From an uncultured Clostridia bacterium (GTDB lineage: Bacteria; Bacillota; Clostridia; Oscillospirales; Oscillospiraceae), in the NCBI GenBank assembly GCA_945915065.1, contig CAMEER010000001.1:62001-126000 (forward strand): a stretch of 64,000 nt of DNA, in the 5' to 3' direction. The notes below the pieces were generated by a model, which searched no databases, was not told the origin of the DNA, and saw nothing but the letters and a program-made list of their open reading frames with translations. The position numbers and the translations under genes were made by a program. Shown here in pieces: positions 19,793 through 28,508 of the stretch (its first letter is position 1; each line of letters begins with the position of its first letter).

Positions 19793-21694
19793 TTGAAAGA
19801 TTGGGATCGTTTAATCACGGTGGAACAGATGGAAGCCGCCACGGCCGCTCTGCTGGAAAACGGCATCAAGGTCGGCGCGGATTCGTGGCAGCAGCGCGCA
19901 AAGAATCAGACCCCACACTGCGGTTTCGGTGAAGCCGGAACCTGCTGCCGTATTTGCTCCATGGGTCCGTGCCGCATCACCCCCAAAGCGCCCCGGGGCA
20001 TCTGCGGCTGCGACGTCCACGGCATTGTGGGCAGAAACTATCTGCGTTTCACCGCCGGCGGCTCCGCCACGCACTCCGACCACGGCCGTGAGATCATGCA
20101 TACCCTGTACCAGACCCGCGAGGGAGGCAACTATCAGGTCAAGGACCCCGAGAAGCTCAAGCGCATTGCCAGAGAGTGGGGCGTGGAGACCGAGGGCAAG
20201 GACATCTATGATCTGGCCCACGAAATCGCCGAGATCGGCCTGCTGGAATACGGCAAGCCCTTCGGCACCCAGCGCTTCCTCAAGCGCGCGCCCGAGCATA
20301 CCCAGAAGCTGTGGAGTGAGGCCGGCATTGAGCCCCGGGCCATTGACCGCGAGGTCTCCCAGTCTCTGCATATGACCCATATGGGCTGCTCTTCCAAGCC
20401 TGAGGCCCTGATCCGCCAGTCCCTGCGGGCCGGCCTGTCCGACGGCTGGGGCGGCTCCATGATGGGCACTGAGTTCTCCGACGTCATGTTCGGCACTCCC
20501 AAGCCCATTGATACCACCGCCAACATCGGCGTGATGGAAAAGGATAACGTCAATATTATCGTCCACGGCCACGATCCCTCCCTGTCCGAGATGATCGTGT
20601 TCTATGCCAACGACCCGGAGATGATCGCCTACGCCAAGGAAAACGGCGCCAAGGGCATCACCGTGGCCGGCGTCTGCTGCACCAGCAACGAGGTGACCAT
20701 GCGTCACGGCATCCCCATGGCCGGCAACTTCCTGAGTCAGGAGAACGTGGTGCTGACCGGCGCCTGCGAGGCCATCGTGGTGGACGTACAGTGCATTTTC
20801 CCGGCACTGGGCCCTCTGTCCAAGTGCTTCCATACCAAGTTCATCACCACCTCTCCCATTGCCCAGATCCCGGACTCTGATTTCATCGAGTTCCATGCCG
20901 AGAGCGCCGGTGAGAACGCCAAGGCCATCGTCAGAACGGCCATCGAGAACTTCAAGAACCGCCGCCCCGAGCTGGTGAACATTCCCGACCTGAAGACCAA
21001 GGCCCGCGTGGGCTACTCTGTGGAGGCCATCAAGAAGGAGCTGGACGGCGTGTGCAACTCCCATGTGGATACATACGGCACCACCAAGCCGCTCATTGAC
21101 TGCGTCAAGGCCGGCGTGCTGCGGGGCGCGGTGGCCATGGTGGGCTGCAACAACCCCAAGGTCCGTCCCGACACCGCCCATATCGAGCTGATGAAGAAGC
21201 TGCTGAAGAACGACATCATCGTCATTCTCTCCGGCTGCTCCGCCCAGGCTGCCGCCAAGGCCGGCCTGATGGATCCCGACGCCAAGGAGTACTGCGGCGA
21301 GGGTCTCAAGCGTGTGTGCGAGCTGGTGGGCATTCCCCCTGTGCTGCACATGGGCTCCTGCGTGGATATCTCCCGCATGATGATCCTGGCCTCTGATATC
21401 GCCAAGGATTGGGGCATCAACATCTCCCAGATCCCCCTGTGCGGCTGCGCCCCCGAGTGGATGAGCGAGAAGGCCGTGTCCATCGGCAACTACGTTGTCG
21501 CCACCGGTATCGACACCTATCTGGGCGTGGATCCCTACACCAAGGGCTCCAGCGAGGTGGTGGAGCTGCTGCAGGGCGAGCACGGCGTCAAGGATTGGGT
21601 GGAAGCCCACTTCATCGTGGATACCGATATCGAGAGTCTGGGCGACAAGATGATCGCCGGCATCGAGGCCAAGCGCGCGGCGCTGGGCATCTGA
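19793..21694 (+). CDS. cooS: Anaerobic Ni-CO dehydrogenase catalytic subunit
   Basis: 633 residues starting at TTG 19793, chosen because TAGGAGGA sits 8 nt upstream; the first ATG is 11 codons in. It catalyses CO2 + 2e- to CO at the Ni-Fe-S C-cluster, supplying CO to acetyl-CoA synthase. The N-terminal cysteines for the D and B clusters are present (C43, C51, C52, C55, C60, C71/C73), as are C-cluster regions (GVCCTSNE, VDVQCIFP, VGCNNPK, SGCSAQ, LHMGSCVD). It is the first gene of cooS-cooC-acsB and the only cooS in the window. Confidence 0.95.
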   Translation: MKDWDRLITVEQMEAATAALLENGIKVGADSWQQRAKNQTPHCGFGEAGTCCRICSMGPCRITPKAPRGICGCDVHGIVGRNYLRFTAGGSATHSDHGREIMHTLYQTREGGNYQVKDPEKLKRIAREWGVETEGKDIYDLAHEIAEIGLLEYGKPFGTQRFLKRAPEHTQKLWSEAGIEPRAIDREVSQSLHMTHMGCSSKPEALIRQSLRAGLSDGWGGSMMGTEFSDVMFGTPKPIDTTANIGVMEKDNVNIIVHGHDPSLSEMIVFYANDPEMIAYAKENGAKGITVAGVCCTSNEVTMRHGIPMAGNFLSQENVVLTGACEAIVVDVQCIFPALGPLSKCFHTKFITTSPIAQIPDSDFIEFHAESAGENAKAIVRTAIENFKNRRPELVNIPDLKTKARVGYSVEAIKKELDGVCNSHVDTYGTTKPLIDCVKAGVLRGAVAMVGCNNPKVRPDTAHIELMKKLLKNDIIVILSGCSAQAAAKAGLMDPDAKEYCGEGLKRVCELVGIPPVLHMGSCVDISRMMILASDIAKDWGINISQIPLCGCAPEWMSEKAVSIGNYVVATGIDTYLGVDPYTKGSSEVVELLQGEHGVKDWVEAHFIVDTDIESLGDKMIAGIEAKRAALGI

Positions 21695-21726
21695 TAAACG
21701 CTGTATCTAAAGGAAAGGTCAAACCA

Positions 21727-22491
21727 ATGAAAGTAGCGATCACCGGAAAGGGCGGCGTGGGCAAAACCACCCTCTCCTCCACACTGGCCCGGCTGTACGC
21801 CGACGAAGGGCGCACCGTGCTGGCCGCCGACGTGGATCCGGACGCCAATCTGGGACTGGCGCTGGGTCTGACGGAGGAGGAGGTCAATGCCATCGTCCCC
21901 ATTTCCAAAATGCGCCAGCTGGTGGAGGAACGCACCGGCGCCACGTATACCAACAAATTCTTCAAGCTCAACCCGCAGGTAAGCGATATCCCTGATAAGT
22001 TCGCCCGTGACATCAACGGCGTCAAGCTGCTGGTGATGGGCACGGTGGAAACCGGCGGCGGCGGCTGCGTCTGCCCCGAGCATGTGATGCTCAAGTCCAT
22101 TCTGTCGGCGCTGGTGTTCCGCAAGGACGACGTGGTCATTATGGACATGGAGGCGGGGCTGGAGCATCTGGGCCGGGGCACCGCCGGGTGCATGGACCGG
22201 TTCATCGTGGTCATCGAGCCGGGCGCCAGAAGTGTGCAGACCTATGAAAAGGTGAAGCAGCTGGCGGCGGATCTGGGCGTCACCAGGGTAGACGTGGTGG
22301 CCAACAAGATCCGGGACGACAGTGACCGGGAATTTGTCCGCGCCCGCATTCCGGAGGAAAACCTGCTGGGCTTTATCAGTTACGATCCGGAGGTTATCGA
22401 CGCCGACCGGCGGGGCCTTTCCCCCTACGATGTCAGTCCTAAGGCCGTGGAGGAGATCCGGGCCATCAAGGCGCGCATCGACGAGACTTGA
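21727..22491 (+). CDS. cooC: CooC-type nickel-insertion ATPase
   Basis: 254 residues from ATG 21727 with AAAGGAAAGG upstream; the longer frame overlaps cooS and is not real. It has the deviant Walker A GKGGVGKTT (7-15) of MinD/CooC ATPases and the dimer metal site CxC at C114-V-C116 (GGCVCPEH). CooC uses ATP hydrolysis to insert nickel into the CODH C-cluster. It lies between cooS and acsB in one operon. A second family member, at 29502, is closer to AcsF. Confidence 0.93.
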   Translation: MKVAITGKGGVGKTTLSSTLARLYADEGRTVLAADVDPDANLGLALGLTEEEVNAIVPISKMRQLVEERTGATYTNKFFKLNPQVSDIPDKFARDINGVKLLVMGTVETGGGGCVCPEHVMLKSILSALVFRKDDVVIMDMEAGLEHLGRGTAGCMDRFIVVIEPGARSVQTYEKVKQLAADLGVTRVDVVANKIRDDSDREFVRARIPEENLLGFISYDPEVIDADRRGLSPYDVSPKAVEEIRAIKARIDET

Positions 22492-22516
22492 ATGATTGAA
22501 AGGATGAAACAGATCA

Positions 22517-24646
22517 ATGGGATTATTTGATAGAGTATTCAGAGGCTCCGACGAGATGTTTGCCAAAGCGGAGGCAGAGATCAACGCCGTCGTCGCCGAA
22601 CTGGGCGAGTCCGCTCCCATGAAGATGCCGGACACGGCCTACTACCTGTCCTGCATTTACGCCTATCTGGGCAAGAAGGTCACCACGCTGGGCGAGCTGC
22701 GGGACGCGCTCTGCGACGTGAAGGCCATGATGACCCGCGAGCATAAGACCAAGGACATCTTCACCTCCGGCGTAGGCACCGCCATCGCCGCCGAGATGAT
22801 CGAAGCCTGCAAGTATGCCCGCAACCCCGCCCCCTACGAGGGCACCAACTATCACGGCCACTTTACCGACGCCGAAGTGCGTACCCTGGGCGTGCCGCTG
22901 GTCACCCGGGATATCCCCGGCTTCGTGGTCATGATCGGCCCGGCCCCCACCAAGGAAGAAGCGCTGGAGACCGTCAAGGGCTATCAGTCCCGCGGTATCT
23001 TCGTGTTCCTCATCGGCGGCATCATCGAGCAGCTGCTGGAGTGCGGCATGACCATGAACTTTGACGTCCGTGTGGTCCCCGTGGGCGCGGATATCTGGTC
23101 CGTTGGCCATATCATCTCCCTGGTGGTCCGCGCCGCCTTCATCTTCGGCGCGGTGCAGCCCGGTGACTATGACGGCCACATCGACTACTCCTTCCACCGC
23201 ATCTTCGCGTTCGTCAACGCCTACAAGCCCGTCAACGATATCACCGTGGCCTGCGGCGCCGGCGCCATTCAGATGGGCTTCCCCGTCATCACCAACGATA
23301 CCGACGATATGTGGGCCGTGCCCAAGTCCCTGATTATCAACGAGAATACTCAGGACTGGATCGAGACCTCTCTGGAGGCCCGGGACATCAAGATCAAGGT
23401 CACCAACATCGATATCCCCGTGGCCTTCTCCAACGCCTTTGAGGGTGAGATCATCCGCAAGAGCGATACCCAGATCGAGATCGACGGCTCCCGGGTGGAC
23501 TGCTGCGAATTCTGCCGCACCGAGGAAGCTCAGAAAATCGAGGATCACGCCATTATTCTGGACGGCCCCGATTTCGATGAGTTTGAACCCGGCGCCAAAA
23601 TCTGCCTGACCATCACGCTGGAGGTGGCCGGCAAGTCCTGGCAGACCGACTTTGAGCCTGTTGTCGAGCGCAAGTTCCACAACTTCCTCAACTGCATCGA
23701 GGGCGTCATGCACACCGGCCAGCGCGATATGATCCGCATCCGTGTGTCCAAGGCGGCTTTCGACGCCGGTTTCCGCGCCCGTCATCTGGGCGAGGTGCTG
23801 TACGCCAAGGTCAAGGGCGAGTATGAGACCGTGGTGGACAAGTGCCAGGTCCGCATCTGCACCCGTCCCGAGGGCTGCAAGGAGATCCGTGCCAAGGCCA
23901 ACGAGGCCTTCATCGCCCGTGATGCCCGCCTGAAGTCCATGACGGACGAGTCCGTGGACCAGTTCTATACCTGCATTCTGTGCCAGGCCTTCTCCCCCAG
24001 CCACGTCTGCATCGTCACTCCCGAGCGTCTGGGACTGTGCGGCGCCGTGTCCTGGCTGGATGCCAAGGCCACCAATGAGCTGGATCCCAACGGCCCCTGC
24101 CAGATCGTTCCCAAGACCCGCTGCACCGACGAGCGCCTGGGCGCCTATGAGGATGTCAACGAGGCGGTGTGCAAGTACTCCCACGGCGCGCTGGAGCGCG
24201 TGACGCTGTACTCTATCCTGGAGGACCCCATGACCTCCTGCGGCTGCTTCGAGTGCATCTGCGGCATCGAGCCCATGTCCAACGGCGTGGTCATCACCAA
24301 CCGCGAGCATGTGGGCATGACGCCTCTGGGCATGACCTTCTCCGAGATGGCCTCCATGACCGGCGGCGGCGTGCAGACCCCCGGCTTCATGGGCCACGGC
24401 AAGCAGTTCATCGCCTCTAAGAAGTTCCTGGCCGCCGAGGGCGGCATGGGCCGCATCGTGTGGCTGCCCAAGGAGCTGAAGGATCAGATGGCCGACCGCA
24501 TCAACGCCACGGCCAAGGAGCTGTACGGCATCGATAACTTCACCGCCATGATCGCGGATGAGACCGTCACCACCGATATGGAGGAGCTGTACACCTTCCT
24601 GACCGAGGTGGGCCATCCCGTTCTGGAGATGGAGCCCCTCATGTAA
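22517..24646 (+). CDS. acsB: Acetyl-CoA synthase catalytic subunit (copy 1)
   Basis: 709 residues. It joins CO, a methyl group from the corrinoid protein and CoA at the Ni-Ni-[4Fe-4S] A-cluster. The ligand pattern is intact: C486-x2-C489-x8-C498-x9-C508 plus C575-G-C577, with the same spacings as the Moorella A-cluster. The three-domain layout is normal, slightly shorter than Moorella AcsB (729). It ends the cooS-cooC-acsB operon before a strong terminator. A diverged second copy lies at 33763. Confidence 0.95.
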   Translation: MGLFDRVFRGSDEMFAKAEAEINAVVAELGESAPMKMPDTAYYLSCIYAYLGKKVTTLGELRDALCDVKAMMTREHKTKDIFTSGVGTAIAAEMIEACKYARNPAPYEGTNYHGHFTDAEVRTLGVPLVTRDIPGFVVMIGPAPTKEEALETVKGYQSRGIFVFLIGGIIEQLLECGMTMNFDVRVVPVGADIWSVGHIISLVVRAAFIFGAVQPGDYDGHIDYSFHRIFAFVNAYKPVNDITVACGAGAIQMGFPVITNDTDDMWAVPKSLIINENTQDWIETSLEARDIKIKVTNIDIPVAFSNAFEGEIIRKSDTQIEIDGSRVDCCEFCRTEEAQKIEDHAIILDGPDFDEFEPGAKICLTITLEVAGKSWQTDFEPVVERKFHNFLNCIEGVMHTGQRDMIRIRVSKAAFDAGFRARHLGEVLYAKVKGEYETVVDKCQVRICTRPEGCKEIRAKANEAFIARDARLKSMTDESVDQFYTCILCQAFSPSHVCIVTPERLGLCGAVSWLDAKATNELDPNGPCQIVPKTRCTDERLGAYEDVNEAVCKYSHGALERVTLYSILEDPMTSCGCFECICGIEPMSNGVVITNREHVGMTPLGMTFSEMASMTGGGVQTPGFMGHGKQFIASKKFLAAEGGMGRIVWLPKELKDQMADRINATAKELYGIDNFTAMIADETVTTDMEELYTFLTEVGHPVLEMEPLM

Positions 24647-24681
24647 AATTGGAATTTATTTCCAAAAAGTACATAGGTAAA

Positions 24682-24720
24682 AGCGGTATTCGGGGTCGAA
24701 GCCCCGAATACCGCTCTTTA
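24682..24720 (+). terminator. Terminator of cooS-cooC-acsB
   Basis: Fourteen-pair stem AGCGGTATTCGGGG with its complement, followed by CTTTATT. Confidence 0.85.
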
Positions 24721-24728
24721 TTGTCCTT

Positions 24729-24764
24729 AAAAGGCCGGTTTATTGCCCCCAAAACCGGCCTTTA
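24729..24764 (-). terminator. Terminator of the amidohydrolase gene
   Basis: Stem AAAGGCCGGTTT / AAACCGGCCTTT; on the minus strand it overlaps the stop codon of the amidohydrolase. Confidence 0.75.
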
Positions 24765-25637
24765 TGTACCTCTTTTTGCAGGCTGAAAGCGGGACTTGAC
24801 CTGCGTTTCGGCAGCGGTGAGGATGGCATCTGTCTCCTCGCCCAGCGTTTGCCGCAGCCATTTTTCCTCCGACAGCGTCCCGGCCACATGGGGAACACGG
24901 AAAGCCCCGGCGTCGCTGCCAAGGCCGATAAAACCGCCCAGCGCCGCCACTTTCCGGACATTTTCCTGCGCCGACCGCAGGATCTGCGTCAGCACCGCGT
25001 CGTCATACCGTCCGCTGCCCGGCAGGTTGCCGATGGTGGACAGGGTGGGTACCCAAACCACACGGTTTTCCACCAGGGCATGGCAGGCCGCGTCGTCCAG
25101 ATACGCGCCGTGCTCAATGCTGTCAACCCCTGAAATTGCAAGGCTTTGCACCGCTTTCGCCCCGTTGCAGTGGGCCATCACGGCGAAGCCCTGATCGTGG
25201 GCGGCGGCAACGAGACTGCGCATTTCTTCCCCTGTCAGCGGTTCCTCTGTCAGTGCGCCGAAGGCGGAAAAATCCATCAGGCCGGATACCATCAGCTTGA
25301 TGAAATCCGCCCCCGCCGCCCTGGCCTGTGCCAACAGCGCCTGATAGTCCGCAAAGGTCTCCCAGCTCCGGCCAATAAAGCCGCCGTAGCGGCCCTTTTT
25401 GCAGATGGGGAAGGCCGGGGTGCAGTAGGCGATGCCATACTCCGCCGCCAGTTCTCTGGCCCGCAGGCAAACGCCGAAACGGTCGCCGCCGTCCCGGAGG
25501 TAAGTGATCCCGGCGGAGCGGTAGGCGGCCAGACGCCGGCGGATCAGCGCGTCGTCAGGCTGGGGCTTGTGGACGGCAATGGCGTCCCGCCAGTATACGC
25601 CGTCCAGCAGCATATGGATATGAAGATCGGCAAACAA
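24762..25637 (-). CDS. Amidohydrolase-superfamily metal-dependent hydrolase
   Basis: 291 residues from an apparent TTG at 25637; AAAGGAGC lies 11 nt upstream, so the start is uncertain. Metal ligands of the TIM-barrel amidohydrolases are visible: HxH in DLHIHM, a KLMVSGLMD segment (candidate bridging Lys), AHCNG, SIEHG and the catalytic Asp in GLGSDAG. It resembles the imidazolonepropionase/prolidase-like branch but lacks the usual N-terminal beta-sandwich, being about 100 residues shorter than most. Substrate unknown. It lies downstream of folC on the same strand, with a hairpin between. Confidence 0.75.
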   Translation of the reverse strand: MFADLHIHMLLDGVYWRDAIAVHKPQPDDALIRRRLAAYRSAGITYLRDGGDRFGVCLRARELAAEYGIAYCTPAFPICKKGRYGGFIGRSWETFADYQALLAQARAAGADFIKLMVSGLMDFSAFGALTEEPLTGEEMRSLVAAAHDQGFAVMAHCNGAKAVQSLAISGVDSIEHGAYLDDAACHALVENRVVWVPTLSTIGNLPGSGRYDDAVLTQILRSAQENVRKVAALGGFIGLGSDAGAFRVPHVAGTLSEEKWLRQTLGEETDAILTAAETQVKSRFQPAKRGT

Positions 25638-25660
25638 AGGGCAATCAGCTCCTTTCGCAA

Positions 25661-25692
25661 ACAGACGGCGAACACCTGTGCTCGCCGTCTGT
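25661..25692 (-). terminator. Hairpin between folC and the amidohydrolase
   Basis: Eleven-pair perfect stem ACAGACGGCGA / TCGCCGTCTGT, followed on the minus strand by only a short TTTG. Probably a partial terminator that allows some read-through. Confidence 0.6.
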
Positions 25693-25725
25693 GATGATAT
25701 GATGCGGAGAAAAGGGAGGAACAGA

Positions 25726-26994
25726 TCAGCTTTCTTCCGCCGCGTGGATCACGTCTCCCAGCAGGTACAGCGAGCCGTAGCACAGGACAGTGCCTTCCTT
25801 TCCCGCGTGGGCCAGCGCCAGCCGGACGCCGTCCGCCACCGTGTCACAGACCGTAACAGGCTTGCCGAAGCTGGCCAGATATCCCGCCAGCTCCCGGGCC
25901 GTCAGCGCCCGGGGATTGTCCGGCGTAACGGTGATGAATTCCGCCGCGTGATCCGCCACGCTGCGGTACATGCAGTGGTAGTCCTTGTCGCCCAGCACGC
26001 CGGTCAAAACGGTCAGGGGACGGTTCGGCAAATAATCCGTGATATTCTGTGCCAGTGCCTGAATACACTGGGGATTGTGGCCGCCGTCAATGAGGAACAG
26101 CGGATCGCGCCTGATGATCTGGAACCGGCCCGGCCATGTGACCCGGGACAGCCCCTGCCGAATGTCCTCCTCAGAGATGCGCCAGCCCCGTTTTTGCAGG
26201 ACGGCCAGCGTGGTCAGCGCCACGGCGGCGTTGTGAAGCTGGTGCTCGCCCAGCAGGGGCAGACGCAGCTCCGTCAGGCCGCCGAAGTCGAATACCTGCC
26301 CTTCCAGAGAGTGCTCCCGCAGGTGCAGGGAGGAGAAATCCACCTTGTGGAGCGGCGCACCCACCTCACGGCAGCGCTGCTCCACCACGGCTTCCACGCC
26401 GGGGGTGGAGCGGTACAGCACCGCGTCGCAGCCGGACTTGATGATGCCGCTTTTGGTGGCGGCGATCTTTTCCAGTGTGTCGCCCAGCACCTCAGTGTGG
26501 TCAAGGCCGATGTTGCACAGCACCGCGGCCTCCGGCGCGGGGATCACGTTGGTGGCGTCAAACTCGCCGCCCATGCCCACCTCGCACACCACCACGTCAC
26601 ACCGGCGGCGGGCAAACCACGCAAAGGCGATGGCGGTGACCATTTCAAACTCGGTGGGCTGCTCGAATACGCTGTCGGCCAGGGGCTTGATCTCCTCGGT
26701 GATGGCGCACAGCTCGTCATCGGGGATCATCTCACCGTCGATCTGCATCCGCTCATTGAAGCGGAGAATATAGGGCGAGGTATACAGTCCCGTCCGATAC
26801 CCGGCCTGCCGCAGCACGGAGGCCACCATGGCGCAGGTGGAGCCTTTGCCGTTGGTGCCGGTGACATGGACAAACTTCAGCGTCCGCTCCGGATGGTCCA
26901 TCTTGTCCAGCAGGGCGCTGATGCGCGCAAGGCCGGGGATGCTGCCTTTCCAGCAGACGGCGTGGATATAGTGCAGCGCTTCCTCCAGTGTCAT
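25726..26994 (-). CDS. folC: Folylpolyglutamate synthase / dihydrofolate synthase
   Basis: 422 residues from ATG 26994; the longer frame to 27081 would overlap folT. It adds glutamates to folates, which retains them in the cell. Mur-ligase features: P-loop TGTNGKGST, the Omega-loop region TSPYILRFNERM, GMGGEFDATN and HNP motif GGHNPQC. The ATG overlaps the folT stop as ATGA, so translation is coupled. Together with folT and the THF riboswitch it secures folate for the Wood-Ljungdahl methyl branch encoded on both sides. Confidence 0.95.
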   Translation of the reverse strand: MTLEEALHYIHAVCWKGSIPGLARISALLDKMDHPERTLKFVHVTGTNGKGSTCAMVASVLRQAGYRTGLYTSPYILRFNERMQIDGEMIPDDELCAITEEIKPLADSVFEQPTEFEMVTAIAFAWFARRRCDVVVCEVGMGGEFDATNVIPAPEAAVLCNIGLDHTEVLGDTLEKIAATKSGIIKSGCDAVLYRSTPGVEAVVEQRCREVGAPLHKVDFSSLHLREHSLEGQVFDFGGLTELRLPLLGEHQLHNAAVALTTLAVLQKRGWRISEEDIRQGLSRVTWPGRFQIIRRDPLFLIDGGHNPQCIQALAQNITDYLPNRPLTVLTGVLGDKDYHCMYRSVADHAAEFITVTPDNPRALTARELAGYLASFGKPVTVCDTVADGVRLALAHAGKEGTVLCYGSLYLLGDVIHAAEES

Positions 26995-27578
26995 TGTCCG
27001 GACACCCCTTTCTCGGCCGGCTTCGCCGCGGAGGGCCAGACGCCGGCGGCAGTGAATACGCGGGAACGGCACAGCGCCCACACCAGCAGCACATCCAGCA
27101 CGCCGGTGACGGCAAACTGCACGCTGCGGGAGGCCAGCTTGGCCAGGAAGAAAGCGGTCTTGCTCTCACCGCCGTAGATCAGGGCCAGAGAGCCGCTTTG
27201 ATAGAGAATGGAACCCAGCACGATGGCCGGCAGAAACGCCGCGGCGATACGCAGCGGGGAGACCTTTTTGGTCAGCCACGGGCGGAACAGCCCGGCGCAC
27301 AGACCATACAGAATGGGCGGGACGCAGAAGATGGGATTATAGCCGTAGGGCGTGAACAGGCAGCCGATGAAATCGGCGGCAAAGCCGGTCAGCGCACCCG
27401 GCAGAGGGCCGAACAGCATACCGGCGATGAAGATGGGCACGGCTTCAATGGAAAACCGGGTGGTTTCGTTGGGCATGGGGATCAGCAAACGGGCGAGAAC
27501 CACGCTCAGCGCCGTCAACAGGGCGCAGATGGCGATGGAGCGCACGCTCCATCCGGACTTCCGGGGAGTTTTGGACAT
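26991..27578 (-). CDS. folT: Folate-specific ECF transporter substrate-binding component
   Basis: 195 residues with about six hydrophobic segments, starting at ATG 27578. Features typical of FolT S-components are the basic N-terminus, IPMPNETTRFSIEAVPIFIAG and the GFAADFIGCLFTPYGYNPIF loop. It binds folate at the membrane and needs a shared EcfA1-A2-T module encoded elsewhere. The ribosome site AGGAGG (27587-27592) can pair with CCTCCT (complement of 27607-27612), which fits riboswitch control of translation. It overlaps folC by 4 nt. Confidence 0.9.
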   Translation of the reverse strand: MSKTPRKSGWSVRSIAICALLTALSVVLARLLIPMPNETTRFSIEAVPIFIAGMLFGPLPGALTGFAADFIGCLFTPYGYNPIFCVPPILYGLCAGLFRPWLTKKVSPLRIAAAFLPAIVLGSILYQSGSLALIYGGESKTAFFLAKLASRSVQFAVTGVLDVLLVWALCRSRVFTAAGVWPSAAKPAEKGVSGQ

Positions 27579-27586
27579 AAAAAAGG

Positions 27587-27612
27587 CCTCCTAACTGAAA
27601 AGTGGGAGGAGG
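27587..27612 (-). promoter_or_regulatory. SD-sequestering hairpin of folT
   Basis: The folT Shine-Dalgarno AGGAGG and an upstream CCTCCT form a hairpin between the THF aptamer and the start codon. This is a plausible expression platform. Confidence 0.6.
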
Positions 27613-27656
27613 TTGGGGAAACGGTATGCGATTGTTCCGCGCACGGCATGGCTGTG

Positions 27657-27762
27657 CTCTGCAACAGCGGATGCGAAGACGGCATCGCGGAGCAAGCTCC
27701 TTCGTCCGGCGGCAACCTCCCATCCAACCGGCACTTAACGCGCCACTTCTACTCTTGCAGCA
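27657..27762 (-). promoter_or_regulatory. Tetrahydrofolate riboswitch (THF-I class)
   Basis: On the minus strand the leader shows the conserved THF aptamer blocks in order: GAGTAGA, GCGTTAAGTGCC, GGATGGG, and GCATCCGCT near the 3' side. The ends are closed by a P1 helix CTGCAA/TTGCAG. It lies 80 nt upstream of folT, its standard target, and senses reduced folates to limit folate uptake. Confidence 0.9.
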
Positions 27763-27813
27763 AGGGAGTACACACAGACGGGAGAAGCGATCCTGCCTGC
27801 ACACACTGCCTGT

Positions 27814-27842
27814 ATCATACAGGGAATGGCCATAAAAAACAA
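27814..27842 (-). promoter_or_regulatory. Promoter of the THF riboswitch-folT-folC transcript
   Basis: TTGTTT (27837-27842), 17-bp spacer, TATGAT (27814-27819) on the minus strand, about 50 nt before the aptamer. Confidence 0.65.
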
Positions 27843-27985
27843 GCGGAAAAGGACAAAAAATTATTTTTCGTCATATTGTCAAAAAATTCACATTTCCGTA
27901 GGTCTATTTTACCAAGAAGCGTCATCAACCGGAAAAGAACCGGAAAATGAAATGGCCGTTTTGTGAGAATTGCACGAAATAAAGG

Positions 27986-28015
27986 TTGACAAAAACGCAT
28001 GGTTTCAAGTATAAT
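27986..28015 (+). promoter_or_regulatory. Strong promoter facing the orf75-metF-acs operon
   Basis: TTGACA (27986-27991), 18-bp spacer, TATAAT (28010-28015). A near-palindrome TTTCTA-ATTG-TAGAAA covers the expected transcription start (28015-28030) and could be an operator. Confidence 0.8.
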
Positions 28016-28029
28016 TTCTAATTGTAGAA

Positions 28030-28165
28030 AAAATAACAATCGAGGGAGGCAGACAGGGCGGACAGCGCCGCTGCCGCTTCGGAAAAGGCGCGGAGCGCGC
28101 GGCCCTGCAGTGCAACGGTGAACATGATTTTCCTGAGCAGAGGGGGCCGTTTTTTCTTTGAACGG
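28030..28165 (+). ncRNA. Candidate structured leader RNA, unclassified
   Basis: About 150 nt between the strong promoter and orf75 are unusually GC-rich and can fold. A long-range stem pairs CAGGGC near 28059 with GCCCTG near 28110, enclosing further GC-rich complementary arms. A T6 tract follows GGGGGCCG around 28145-28156. I do not recognise a known riboswitch class. It may be an attenuating leader or a small RNA. Confidence 0.4.
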
Positions 28166-28174
28166 GAGGCCGAA

Positions 28175-28402
28175 ATGAAACGGTATGAGGTAGTGCGGGA
28201 GATCGAAAACAACTGCAAGCGCAATCAGATGCGCGATGTGCTGTTTTTTGAGGTGGAGACCGATGACCCGGTGGAATGGGTCCGGCAGGAGGTAAAGGGC
28301 AAAGAGGTGGAGATCTCCACGGAGACCAACAGCCAGGGAGAATTGACGGTCTTTGCGGAGAGCGCCGGCCTGCCCCAGAAGTTCTTCTTCACGGAGATCT
28401 GA
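28175..28402 (+). CDS. Small conserved protein of unknown function heading the acs operon
   Basis: 75 residues from ATG 28175, which has GGGAGG 7 nt upstream; an in-frame ATG at 28118 lacks a site and lies inside the leader. The product is acidic, mixed alpha/beta, with no Cys, membrane segment or known motif (it begins MKRYEVVREIENNCKRNQMR). It is the first gene of the metF-acs transcript, 106 bp ahead of metF. Function unknown. Confidence 0.65.
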   Translation: MKRYEVVREIENNCKRNQMRDVLFFEVETDDPVEWVRQEVKGKEVEISTETNSQGELTVFAESAGLPQKFFFTEI

Positions 28403-28409
28403 AGGTCTG

Positions 28410-28470
28410 TGATCCCTGGCGCAAAATGCGCCAGCGGTAAGCCTGTATCTTAATCCCGGCGGAGGGATCA
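28410..28470 (+). promoter_or_regulatory. Candidate structured element upstream of metF
   Basis: An outer perfect helix (TGATCCCT with AGGGATCA) encloses an inner hairpin (GGCGC-AAAAT-GCGCC) and an unpaired stretch GCGGTAAGCCTG. It sits 38 nt before the metF start. It does not match a riboswitch class I can name. Confidence 0.35.
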
Positions 28471-28508
28471 TGATAAATTATGTATGACGGATATTAAGGA
28501 GGTAATTT

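Noticed and set aside
28410-28470. SAM, cobalamin or THF riboswitch before metF
   Set aside because: The sequence lacks the conserved cores of these classes, so only an unclassified structured element is claimed.
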